Positions 8,617 through 16,062 of a stretch of 64,000 bases of DNA are shown here, piece by piece. Source of the stretch: Hoeflea_A sp040932035 (GTDB lineage: Bacteria > Pseudomonadota > Alphaproteobacteria > Rhizobiales > Rhizobiaceae). Position 1 is the first letter of the stretch. The number at the start of each line of letters is the position of its first letter. Made by a program: the position numbers and the translations under genes. A model generated the notes under the pieces. The model worked only from the letters and a program-made list of their open reading frames with translations. It ran no database searches and was not told where the DNA came from. The stretch lies in contig NZ_JBFRBB010000001.1 of assembly GCF_040932035.1 (NCBI RefSeq), forward strand, positions 806,001 through 870,000, in the 5' to 3' direction.

Positions 8617-9483
8617 TCAGTGAAGTCTGGGCGTTTCGCCCAGCACGTGAGCCCGCCCATCCATCAGTTTCAACCTTGTGCGGCCGGTCTCGGTGTCGAC
8701 GGCATCGAGTCCAAGCATGCGCCGCGTATGCATCATCCCGCGCTCGTGATCGCCACAGAAATCGGGCCGCAGATACTGGCCGCCGCGGTCGTTGATGTAG
8801 CCTGAATAGACATGGGCGCAGAGCATATCGACGTAGTAGTCCAGGTCCCGAAAGACGCCATTGTCCCGCAGAAAACCGCTCAATTCCTCGCGTAGTGTCA
8901 GATGGGTCGCCAAATCATCACCGACCGTGATCTCAGCGCTGTCGACATCATCGGCGTGCCAGATTTCCCGCAATACGCCGGAGCCGACCCGCGCATCCCA
9001 AATCCACCGGGTCATGAGCGGATACCTATTGGGCGCGGTAAAATGGAGAACCTCGGCGGCGAGATCGCGCACCCAGCGATGTTCCCGGTCGGACGGAAAG
9101 CGATCGCAGAACTCGGCGATCCGATCATCTGTTGTCGATAAGTCGCTCCAGCCGGTCAGTAGGGTCTCCAGCCATTTGCGCAAGAGTTCGAAGCGGTTCT
9201 CGGCAAGCCAGGCACCGATCCTGCGCCGGACCGGTGCCATGAATGCAGCGAGATCGAGAAGCTCGGTCTCAGACAATTCGGTGACCCGCCCCTTGCCGAG
9301 GATTTCCTCGAACAGGGAGGCCTTCAGCGACAGCACGGTGACGTAGCGCTCGACGCCGCCTGTCGGCTCGGCCGCCTCAACCAGATGCTCAAAGGCCCGG
9401 CGCAATCGCGGCCCCGACAGGTCCAGAACCGGACCTTCCTGCACGATTGGCGTGTCCCTCGATTTCAGCAGTCCGAACATCAT
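8617..9483 (-). CDS. Conserved sHdr protein between HdrA and HdrC2
   Basis: A 288-aa soluble protein with no clear cofactor motif. It corresponds in place to the conserved hypothetical gene found between hdrA and hdrC2 in sHdr clusters. It overlaps the hdrA stop by 4 bp. A C-terminal segment YVDMLCAHVYSGYINDRGG is distinctive. A structural or assembly role in the complex is inferred from strict synteny, not from sequence motifs. Confidence 0.85.
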   Translation of the reverse strand: MMFGLLKSRDTPIVQEGPVLDLSGPRLRRAFEHLVEAAEPTGGVERYVTVLSLKASLFEEILGKGRVTELSETELLDLAAFMAPVRRRIGAWLAENRFELLRKWLETLLTGWSDLSTTDDRIAEFCDRFPSDREHRWVRDLAAEVLHFTAPNRYPLMTRWIWDARVGSGVLREIWHADDVDSAEITVGDDLATHLTLREELSGFLRDNGVFRDLDYYVDMLCAHVYSGYINDRGGQYLRPDFCGDHERGMMHTRRMLGLDAVDTETGRTRLKLMDGRAHVLGETPRLH

Positions 9484-10532
9484 TCCGCCGCTTCCAGTTT
9501 TGCCGACTGGCAGATCGTCAATGCGGACATGGCCGCCGAACGTCCCTGCGCAATCGAATCGTCGATTGTCTCCGGCCCGGTGGCGGCTCCGGCCACGAAT
9601 ACGCCGTCACGGGAGGTGCCGGACATTCCCGAGTAGCTCGACGCCTTGTCGATATAGCCGTGCTGTTGAAGTGCGATGTCGAATATTGCCGACAGTGTCA
9701 TGTTGTCGACATTGGGGTCCATGCCGATGGCGTGCACGACCATATCGAAGGGGATGGTGATGGGGCGCTTGACCAGCGTGTCCTCGCCCTTGACGATAAG
9801 GCGTTTACCGTCAGATGTGACTTCGGCGATACGCGCCTTGATATATTTGACCCGGTGCTTTTCCTGGCTGTCCCAGTAATATTTGTCTTCGTAAAGGCCG
9901 AAGGTGCGGATATCCATGTAATAGATGTAGACATTGCAGTTCGGCAGCTCTTCGCGGATCTCCATCGCGATATTGGCCGATACCGTGCAGCAGATTTTCG
10001 AACACCAGGTCCTGCCGATCTGGCGGTCGCGCGAACCGACGCAAAGAAGGATCGCCACACGCTCCGGCTCGCGGCCGTCGGACGGGCACTTGATTCCGGA
10101 CCTGGATGACAGCATCTGCTCGACCTGCGTGGTGGTCACCACATCGGGGTAGGCGCCGAAGCCCCATTCGGGCTTGTTGACCGAATCAAAATGCGTAAAG
10201 CCGGTCGCCAGGATCGCCGCGCCGGCGTTGATCTTCTTTCCGCCCGCTAATTCGGCTGTGAAATCGCCGGGCGTACCGGAAAATTTCGTGACGGTCTCAT
10301 TGAGATGAACCGTGATGTTCTTCTGCTTTTCGACGCGCTCGACCATGCCGCCGATGGCATCCTTTGCCCATTCGCCGGAAGGCACCAGGCGAGCATATCC
10401 GGACAGGATCGGCGCGCCTCCAAGCTGCTCGGCCTTTTCGACGAGTTCGACCGGTTGACCGACTTCGGCAAGTGCCTGGGCTGCAGACAGCCCTGCGGGT
10501 CCGCCACCGACAATCAATACAGGCTGGGTCAT
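9480..10532 (-). CDS. shdrA: sHdrA, FAD-binding core subunit
   Basis: A 350-aa flavoprotein with an N-terminal VGGGPAGLSAAQAL dinucleotide fold and a C-terminal FAD motif VFVAGAATGP. The cluster-binding segment is the LLCVGSRD to WCSKICC region, matching the atypical iron-sulfur site of sHdrA. It is shorter than methanogen HdrA because it lacks the extra ferredoxin domains, as expected for the sulfur-oxidizing type. It starts one base after the hdrB1 stop codon and overlaps the next gene by 4 bp. Confidence 0.93.
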   Translation of the reverse strand: MTQPVLIVGGGPAGLSAAQALAEVGQPVELVEKAEQLGGAPILSGYARLVPSGEWAKDAIGGMVERVEKQKNITVHLNETVTKFSGTPGDFTAELAGGKKINAGAAILATGFTHFDSVNKPEWGFGAYPDVVTTTQVEQMLSSRSGIKCPSDGREPERVAILLCVGSRDRQIGRTWCSKICCTVSANIAMEIREELPNCNVYIYYMDIRTFGLYEDKYYWDSQEKHRVKYIKARIAEVTSDGKRLIVKGEDTLVKRPITIPFDMVVHAIGMDPNVDNMTLSAIFDIALQQHGYIDKASSYSGMSGTSRDGVFVAGAATGPETIDDSIAQGRSAAMSALTICQSAKLEAAE

Positions 10533-10533
10533 T

Positions 10534-11904
10534 CTATTTGCCTCCGCCGCCGGCGATTTCGGCCGGTTTCACATAGCCTTCGCCGGAGGTGATCGCCAAT
10601 CTGGGATCGTAGAGTGTCTCGATCTTCCCGGCTTTGACTTCTTCAAGATATTGCTCGAACTCCGCCTTCGCCTTTTCCCAGTCGATGCCGATTTTTTCCA
10701 GCAACGTTTCGAACGGCGATGCATGCCAGTGCAGTTGCGCCAGCTTGTAGGGATGGGCGCCCAGTGCCAGTGCCGCGAACTGGCAGTCGGCCATGATGGG
10801 CAGCGCGTAGACCTTGTCGACCGCCCGGCCGATCCATTGATTCTTGTCGAGCGTTGTGATGCAGCCGGTATCGTGGCCGATCATCACGTCGGCCCGCGCT
10901 TCCTCAACAGCCACCTTGATCTTGCGGTCGATTGCGAAGGATCGGGTAAACTCGCGTTCGCCGATAATGTGGCGGAAGCCAAAACCGCAGCAATCATACC
11001 ACGTCGAATAGTCGATGACCTGAACGCCTAGCGTATCCAACAGACCGGTCGAAACCGCGACCCGGTTGCCGTCAAGAACCGTTTCGTCATAGATCGCGTC
11101 TTCCGGCACCATTTTGTAGACGTGGCAGGCGGGATGAACCGTGGCGCGCACGCCGGACATGTCGATCTTCTGACGGTCCGCAATGCGGTCACGCACCACG
11201 TGCAGCCATTCCGAATAGTGGACGATCTCCTCGGGGATGAGCAGTTTTCCATCCACCAGCCGGTCAAGTTTTTCCAGGATCTTTTTGACTTCGGCCCGCA
11301 GTTCCGCCGAATGCATCAGGAAGGTGCGCATCTCCTTGTAGTTGCCGAATGACGTGCCGCAATGAACCAGCGGATAGTAGGTGCCTTCGGAAAGTCCCCT
11401 GGCTTTGGCTGAGACATAGGCCTGGTGGAAATTGCGCAGAAAGACGGTCGCCAGGCTGACGACGTTGCCAATGCCCGAACCGTGATAGTTCCACGCCGTG
11501 CACGACGTCTGGTCGGTTTCGTCAAGATAGCTGATGTCCAGTTCGTTCATCAGCCACAATACGCTCGAGGGATAGCCCGGAATGTTGCCGCACTGGCCGC
11601 AGGATTTGTGGTGCCACAGATTGTTTGTGGGAACCTTTTTCTCCCAGCCGTAAAGGGTTCTGGCGGTCACCGGTGCGTGTCGGTCATCGACGCGGTGGAC
11701 GACGATTTCTCCGTCCTTTTCCAGCTCCCACATGGCATCGCGGACGTCTTCGACGCGGTCCTTGTCGGTCAGCATCGATCGGCGGTCGATTTTTGCCTCC
11801 ACCCAGTCGGTTGCCCGCCGTGCATCGGCCGGCGTCAGGTTGGAAGGCCGCCATTCATCGCCAAACCCGGTATAGCCCGGTGATTTATCGCCCGATCTGC
11901 TCAT
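10534..11904 (-). CDS. shdrB1: sHdrB1 subunit with one canonical CCG site
   Basis: A 456-aa HdrB-like protein. The C-terminal half has a CCG-type set: HPACHVYK, DCCGFGFRH and HDTGC. The N-terminal half keeps only KSCGQCGN and HCGTSFGN, so its first CCG site is degenerate compared with HdrB2. This asymmetry is known for B1 paralogs and implies different roles for the two B subunits. It lies 30 bp after hdrC1 and directly abuts hdrA. Confidence 0.92.
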   Translation of the reverse strand: MSRSGDKSPGYTGFGDEWRPSNLTPADARRATDWVEAKIDRRSMLTDKDRVEDVRDAMWELEKDGEIVVHRVDDRHAPVTARTLYGWEKKVPTNNLWHHKSCGQCGNIPGYPSSVLWLMNELDISYLDETDQTSCTAWNYHGSGIGNVVSLATVFLRNFHQAYVSAKARGLSEGTYYPLVHCGTSFGNYKEMRTFLMHSAELRAEVKKILEKLDRLVDGKLLIPEEIVHYSEWLHVVRDRIADRQKIDMSGVRATVHPACHVYKMVPEDAIYDETVLDGNRVAVSTGLLDTLGVQVIDYSTWYDCCGFGFRHIIGEREFTRSFAIDRKIKVAVEEARADVMIGHDTGCITTLDKNQWIGRAVDKVYALPIMADCQFAALALGAHPYKLAQLHWHASPFETLLEKIGIDWEKAKAEFEQYLEEVKAGKIETLYDPRLAITSGEGYVKPAEIAGGGGK

Positions 11905-11934
11905 CTATTCCTCCAGGCAAAAGCCGCGGGCGGC

Positions 11935-12669
11935 TTATGCATCTTCTTCCTGTTCTTCGAGCCATTCCTCGTATTCTTCGCGCTTTTCCTCCATGACATC
12001 GCTGACGACGTCGAAGAGGTTCTCGTCGACCTGCTCGAGCTGGTCGAGCACGCCGGTCTCTTCCCAGATCGTGTAAAGTTCGATCGAAGTCTTCAGGTTG
12101 ACGATCCAGGCGGTGTCCATCGTGTGCATGGTCGGAACCGGTATGGCCTTGCGCAGGATGTTGAGCGGTGCATCGACCTTGGAGACGTTGGGTCCCCAAT
12201 CCGGAAAGGCTTCACGGGTGATCATGTTCGGCGCCAGCTGGTTGCCGGTGGAAATGACCTTCAGCAGCACGCGCGAGAACGGCCGCAGAACCTCTTTTGC
12301 CGATTCCATGCCGTGCTTGATCGCGGTTTCACGCATGATCATCACCAGCCCGCCCGGCGAATTTTCGAACGGACAGCGCGCCGCGCAGGTGTAGCACTGG
12401 GCGCAGGCCCAGATTTTTTCCTGCATGGCGTCGTAAATTCCTTCGAGATTTTCCGTCCACAAAAGCTGGACAATCTCGCGCGGCGAGTAGTCGTAATACT
12501 GGGCAGACGGGCAGGTTGCCGTGCAGATGCCGCAATTGAGGCAGCCGTGCAGTTCATGGTCGTAAAGAATGTGCGAGCGGATATCCTCGAAGATTTCTTC
12601 GAGAGTTTCCTGCGGAACAGGGGGCTGCGCTGAGATCGGATCGCCTATCGCCGCGTGATGATCGGTCAT
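11935..12669 (-). CDS. shdrC1: sHdrC1, ferredoxin-type subunit
   Basis: A 244-aa HdrC-like protein with two [4Fe-4S] motifs, CLNCGICTATCP and CAQCYTCAARCP, and a strongly acidic C-terminal tail (EEKREEYEEWLEEQEEDA). The ATG at 12669 is preceded by GGAGA at good spacing; a GTG one codon earlier is less well placed. It follows dsrE3 by 12 bp and precedes hdrB1, forming the C1-B1 electron-transfer pair of the sHdr complex. Confidence 0.92.
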   Translation of the reverse strand: MTDHHAAIGDPISAQPPVPQETLEEIFEDIRSHILYDHELHGCLNCGICTATCPSAQYYDYSPREIVQLLWTENLEGIYDAMQEKIWACAQCYTCAARCPFENSPGGLVMIMRETAIKHGMESAKEVLRPFSRVLLKVISTGNQLAPNMITREAFPDWGPNVSKVDAPLNILRKAIPVPTMHTMDTAWIVNLKTSIELYTIWEETGVLDQLEQVDENLFDVVSDVMEEKREEYEEWLEEQEEDA

Positions 12670-12681
12670 CACCGTCTCCAG

Positions 12682-13062
12682 TCAATAGGTCAGCACACGC
12701 ACCTCATCGTCTTCCATGACAGTTTCAATGACGTGCGCGCCGCCGACAATACCTTCACATTCCGGGATGAGGTCATCCTCGGTCATGTCGAACAAATCGA
12801 GATTGGGAGAACAGCAGTAGAATTTCACTCCGGCCTCGTGGGCATCGGTAATGAAATCATACACGGATTTGGGGGAGCCTTCCTTGACGTAGAGGTTTTC
12901 CGCCACGCCCCTTTTCATCAGTCGCCCCGCCGTGGCCGTGCATATGACGTCCACCTCGTAGTCCATGGCGGCCGCGACGGTTGCCTGGAAAATGGGCGCA
13001 CCGAGTTCCTCGCCGTTGCGCGGATCGGTGTTCACCATGATGATAACCAGTTTCTCGGCCAG
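12682..13062 (-). CDS. dsrE3: DsrE3-like sulfur transferase, probable CTG start
   Basis: A DsrE/DsrF-family sulfur carrier that would pass sulfane sulfur to or from TusA. From the first ATG (13038) the protein is 118 aa and begins inside the first beta strand. The frame extends upstream to CTG at 13062, giving MAEKLVIIMVNTDPR, a complete strand, with AGGAGG eight bases before the CTG; an in-frame TAG precedes it. The 126-aa version puts the Cys pair in FYCCSPN at residues 83 and 84, as I recall for DsrE3C. It is the first gene of the sHdr operon, with a promoter region and palindrome just upstream. Confidence 0.85.
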   Translation of the reverse strand: MAEKLVIIMVNTDPRNGEELGAPIFQATVAAAMDYEVDVICTATAGRLMKRGVAENLYVKEGSPKSVYDFITDAHEAGVKFYCCSPNLDLFDMTEDDLIPECEGIVGGAHVIETVMEDDEVRVLTY

Positions 13063-13113
13063 AGGACCGTCCTCCTAGCAGTCCTATCTGCCGCCGGTTG
13101 CGGCTTATATTAG

Positions 13114-13131
13114 ATACTGCTATATCAGTAT
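13114..13131. promoter_or_regulatory. Palindrome upstream of the sHdr operon, candidate operator
   Basis: Half-sites ATACTG and CAGTAT are exact inverted repeats around CTATAT; only one base pair of the 18 breaks symmetry. It lies about 50 bp upstream of dsrE3 in a very AT-rich stretch (13106-13155) that stands out from the flanking GC-rich DNA and must hold the operon promoter. ArsR-type sHdrR or another repressor is a plausible ligand, but no such regulator gene is in the window. Confidence 0.5.
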
Positions 13132-13168
13132 ATTCGAATTTTTATATATAATGCAAGCCAAAAAACTA

Positions 13169-13882
13169 TCAATCCTGATCGGACCGCTTATCGGTCATCC
13201 AGCCGGTCCACGAAATAATGAACCGCATTATTGTGGAAAGGGTTCCGGCAATTTCCGCCTGTATCCGCCGCAGTTCCCGCAGTTTCTGCGCTGTGTCGTC
13301 CGGCGATTCGGCAAATTCAATTACAAGATCTTCGATGATACCGGATTTCATCCCGGGATGCCCCAGAAAGCCCAGGACTTTTTTTCCGATTGTAAATACT
13401 GCCGGCGTTCCGTCTTCGAATTCGGCAAGGGTAACTGCCTCGTCGGGCAGAACGGGAGAATCACGCAAGTATGACACCATGGCAAACCGCTCGGGAAAAT
13501 CCGCTTTCGTGGAGCTTTCTGGGCATCGAATCGCCATGTCGATGTTGAAGCGCAGCGGTGCTTCATCAGCGCCACCGCCGGCGGCGACTGCGACAAGGAT
13601 AGCGCCGAAACCAATGCCGATCACCGGCAGGCCCTTGTCGATGAAGTCCTTGGCCAGTCTCAATTCGGGTGCAAGGCTTGGCACCAGGTGACCGCTTACG
13701 ATACCAAGCGGGCCGGCGCCCAGCACAATGAGCCCGTCAAATCCGAATGAACTCTTCGGCACGCCCCCGCCGGCCGTGAACGGTCGGAAGTACCTGAAAC
13801 GAATTCCCCGGCCTTCCAGATGGTCTTCCATAAGGCCCAGATATTCCGCTTCCACGTGCTGCAATACACAAACAGTTTTCAT
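13169..13882 (-). CDS. Class I glutamine-amidotransferase-like protein, catalytic residues lost
   Basis: A 237-aa protein from the ATG at 13882 (MKTVCVLQHVEAEYLG); the frame is open to 14026 but the extra N-terminus is not protein-like for the family. The fold follows GATase1 (LIVLGAGPLG, then LPVIGIGFGAILVAVAAGG), but the nucleophile elbow GICxG is GIGFG, so Cys is replaced. The usual HPE is HPGM, so the Glu is also gone while His stays. It cannot be a normal glutaminase. It lies upstream of the sHdr operon on the same strand, separated by a promoter-like gap, and may be a regulatory or binding relative. Confidence 0.7.
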   Translation of the reverse strand: MKTVCVLQHVEAEYLGLMEDHLEGRGIRFRYFRPFTAGGGVPKSSFGFDGLIVLGAGPLGIVSGHLVPSLAPELRLAKDFIDKGLPVIGIGFGAILVAVAAGGGADEAPLRFNIDMAIRCPESSTKADFPERFAMVSYLRDSPVLPDEAVTLAEFEDGTPAVFTIGKKVLGFLGHPGMKSGIIEDLVIEFAESPDDTAQKLRELRRIQAEIAGTLSTIMRFIISWTGWMTDKRSDQD

Positions 13883-14371
13883 CGTTTGACGCATATACGA
13901 GTTCAGTTGCACCGCATTATACAGAACAATGCCGGAAACCTGTCCATGCAACGGCATGAATTGCGGAACGCAAACTGTGTTCGGTATACGGGCAGGGGTG
14001 CGCGGCAATTTGTGGCCCGCCTTCAACTCTTGTCGGATTGTTGTGGAATTGAGAGTATTGCCGAATTCAGAAAATCGTATGCGGTAATTTCCAGCAGATC
14101 AGCATCCCGGTGAAACAGCGGGAGAAGAGTGTTGAGACTTCCCGCAACCGACGCTGTGACGGTTGAAGCGGAGGCCAGCTCACTTTTTGTGTTCCTGTCG
14201 TCGCCGAGCGAGCAATAACGTCGAACACGCGGCCGGTATCGAATGGACAGACAAGATGGGAGCTTCAGACACACTGGGCAGGGGCCTGACCAATTTGTGT
14301 GCATCGAATCTCCACAGGCTTGTTGAACTGCAATTGAAAGAAAAAGTGTCTTATTTCAACATCTTAGTATT

Positions 14372-14445
14372 TTGACGGTATTCCTGACGGTACGCGCGAA
14401 TTGTCGCAGATAAATTCGTAATGAAATCAGAGGCTTATCCACCCC
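14372..14445. repeat. 74-bp dispersed repeat, copy 1
   Basis: By eye this stretch aligns to 39203-39276 at roughly 80 percent identity with a single one-base gap. Shared cores include GACGGTA, GCGCGA, TTGTCG and AGATAAAT. The second copy lies just after an IS110-family transposase remnant, so both are probably relics of the same element's non-coding end. Confidence 0.6.
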
Positions 14446-14489
14446 ATTGATCATCGAGTGGGAGTGAGGAGCGGTGGTGCGCAGCACCA

Positions 14490-14515
14490 AAAAACACCAA
14501 CGATTTGGTGTTTTT
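14490..14515. terminator. Symmetric hairpin with flanking A and T tracts
   Basis: AAAAACACCAA pairs exactly with TTGGTGTTTTT across the loop CGAT, so it reads as a rho-independent-like terminator on either strand. A second hairpin (TGGTGC / GCACCA) directly precedes it at 14476-14490. No gene ends close by on the plus strand, so it may belong to a lost element. Confidence 0.45.
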
Positions 14516-14762
14516 AGCGTCCAGCGCGCGGAGCCAAAGCGGAGCGCTGAAGCGGCATTTGGAGCGGATAGAACTCCACAGGCAAAGTGCATGCAGCGAA
14601 CGCCCTGTTGGCCGTACGCGAGTAGCAGGGCCAGCGGCGTATATCCCTTTGCAATGGGCAATTCGTACCGAGAAAACGAAGGGCCTGGAATCGATTTAGC
14701 AGAATTCGCCACTCGACAAAGCCGTATTCGGCGGCACAGCGTTATTGAGGGCCCGTCACAAG

Positions 14763-14784
14763 CCACGCGGCGAACGCCGCGTGG
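14763..14784 (-). terminator. Strong hairpin after the potD-like gene
   Basis: CCACGCGGCG pairs perfectly with CGCCGCGTGG over an AA loop, 24 bases past the stop of the minus-strand binding-protein gene. There is no clear T run after it, so it may protect the 3' end of the transcript rather than act as a classic terminator. Confidence 0.55.
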
Positions 14785-14807
14785 ATTTCGCTCAGCCTTA
14801 CACCGGC

Positions 14808-15875
14808 CTAAAATCCTGCCTTGATCTTCTCAAACTCCGCGATCATTTTTTCACGCAAGTCGGCCGGAATCGGCGACTGCCACAGGGTGTTTTCGCGCAG
14901 TTTTTCGGTGCTCTCCAAACCAACTGCTTTAAGGGCATCGGCGTCCATTTTGTTCATCGCGGCCGCGTTCGCATGCCCGTAGCCCCACTGGGTCACCAGA
15001 TAGTCGGCGCTGGCCGGTTCCAGCCAGGCATTGATGAAGTCGTAGAACTTGTCGTCGGAGCCTTCACCGTCCTTGAGCTTTACATATCCGCAAACCCAGC
15101 TGGATGCGCCCTCGTCGGTGCCCCGTTCCATTGCGATCGGATTGCCGGCACCGCTCATGGTCGAGTAGGTCTCGTTCCAGGCCCAGGCCAGATAAACCTC
15201 GCCGCTTTGCATAAGCTGCGACAGCGAGGCGCCATCGGCCCAGTAGGCACGGACGTTCTTGTGAACCTTGCGAAGAAAGTCGGATGCGGCCTTGAAGTCC
15301 TCATCCGTGGCCGTCGACCAGTCCTTCACGCCGTTGGCAAGAAAGGCGAGTGCATAGGCATCGTCGACACTGTCGCCGATGGACACACGGCCGGCATGTT
15401 TCGGATCGGCAAAAGCCTGCAGCGAGGCAACGTCCGCTTCGTTCAGCATGTCTGTCCTGTAGGTCGTGGCGGTGTTCCCCCAGTCCAGCGGGACAAAGTA
15501 GTATTTGCCGTCTACCTGATAGGCCTTGATTTCGCGGAATGACTCATTCAGTTCGCTCCAGCGTTCGATGCGGGAGGTGTCAAGCGGCTCAAGAAGCCCG
15601 GCCTCTATCCACTTCGGTATGGATTGGGAGCAAGGGTGCGCGACGTCCGCGCGGAAACCGGACCGCAGTTTCTGGAACGCTTCTTCCTCGTCACCGAAAA
15701 AAGCAAAGGTCGGTGCATCGCCGTTTTTTTCGACATAGTTCTTGAAAAAGGCGGGGTCCTCGTAACCGGCCCAGTCGAATACCACCAGCTCCGAATCCGC
15801 TGACAGCGCCACGCCGGTCGTTCCGCCCAACAATGCGACCGCCGCCATCGCCGTCTTCATTCTCCCAAAAGTCAT
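14808..15875 (-). CDS. PotD-like periplasmic binding protein for an ABC importer
   Basis: A 355-aa extracellular solute-binding protein starting at the ATG at 15875 (MTFGRMKTAMAAVALLGG), which gives a normal Sec signal peptide ending near ALSADSE; GGGAG lies just upstream. Longer readings to 15998 add non-signal sequence. Polyamine-binding-type features include ELVVFDWAGYEDP at the mature N-terminus and the AWAWNETY segment. It is encoded apart from its likely permease and ATPase genes (26407-29224) but on the same island, so it probably delivers a quaternary or methylated amine to them. It is divergent from the TMADH-like gene, sharing the 187-bp region with operator copy 1. Confidence 0.85.
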   Translation of the reverse strand: MTFGRMKTAMAAVALLGGTTGVALSADSELVVFDWAGYEDPAFFKNYVEKNGDAPTFAFFGDEEEAFQKLRSGFRADVAHPCSQSIPKWIEAGLLEPLDTSRIERWSELNESFREIKAYQVDGKYYFVPLDWGNTATTYRTDMLNEADVASLQAFADPKHAGRVSIGDSVDDAYALAFLANGVKDWSTATDEDFKAASDFLRKVHKNVRAYWADGASLSQLMQSGEVYLAWAWNETYSTMSGAGNPIAMERGTDEGASSWVCGYVKLKDGEGSDDKFYDFINAWLEPASADYLVTQWGYGHANAAAMNKMDADALKAVGLESTEKLRENTLWQSPIPADLREKMIAEFEKIKAGF

Positions 15876-16062
15876 AATTGTGGTCTCCCAATATATCTGT
15901 GTCTTTTCCAGCCGCCGGTATGATGGCAGCAAAGAACCTCCGCTTGGGGCGTAGCCCGTGCTGGCATAAATTGCCGATAGCAATGAGCCTAATTGCAAAT
16001 TGATGTTGACACAAGTTTTTTTGAGCGCTCAAATAAATTTAGTTGAAACCACAGGTGAGCAT
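15876..16062. promoter_or_regulatory. Divergent promoter region of potD-like and TMADH-like genes
   Basis: This 187-bp region carries the ribosome-binding site of the binding-protein gene (GGGAG near 15885) at its left end, and the TTGACA box with operator copy 1 at its right end. One repressor dimer here could control both directions. Confidence 0.5.
16006..16039. promoter_or_regulatory. Promoter with TTTGAGCGCTCAAA operator, copy 1
   Basis: The perfect 14-bp palindrome TTTGAGCGCTCAAA is at 16020-16033, followed by TAAATTT. A TTGACA (-35-like) sequence lies at 16006-16011 and the palindrome falls in the -35 to -10 interval for the rightward gene, a classic repressor position. The identical palindrome recurs at 24083 and 25050. 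Confidence 0.7.

Larger units (their letters stand above)
13883..14807. other. Long intergenic stretch with repeat and hairpins, no supported gene
   Basis: About 900 bp between the GATase-like gene and the potD-like gene. I see no ORF with protein-like composition; a 93-codon minus frame (14023-14304) matches no family. It contains one copy of a 74-bp dispersed repeat (14372-14445), adjacent hairpins around 14476-14515 and a strong hairpin at 14763-14784. It looks like a junction between unrelated regions, perhaps an insertion-sequence scar. Confidence 0.6.

Noticed and set aside
14023..14304. 93-codon minus frame overlapping the extended GATase-like frame by ATGA
   Set aside because: No family resemblance and the real GATase-like start is at 13882, so the apparent coupling is chance.
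15876..15998. N-terminal extension of the potD-like gene to 15998
   Set aside because: The extension lacks signal-peptide character and a ribosome-binding site, whereas the ATG at 15875 has both.
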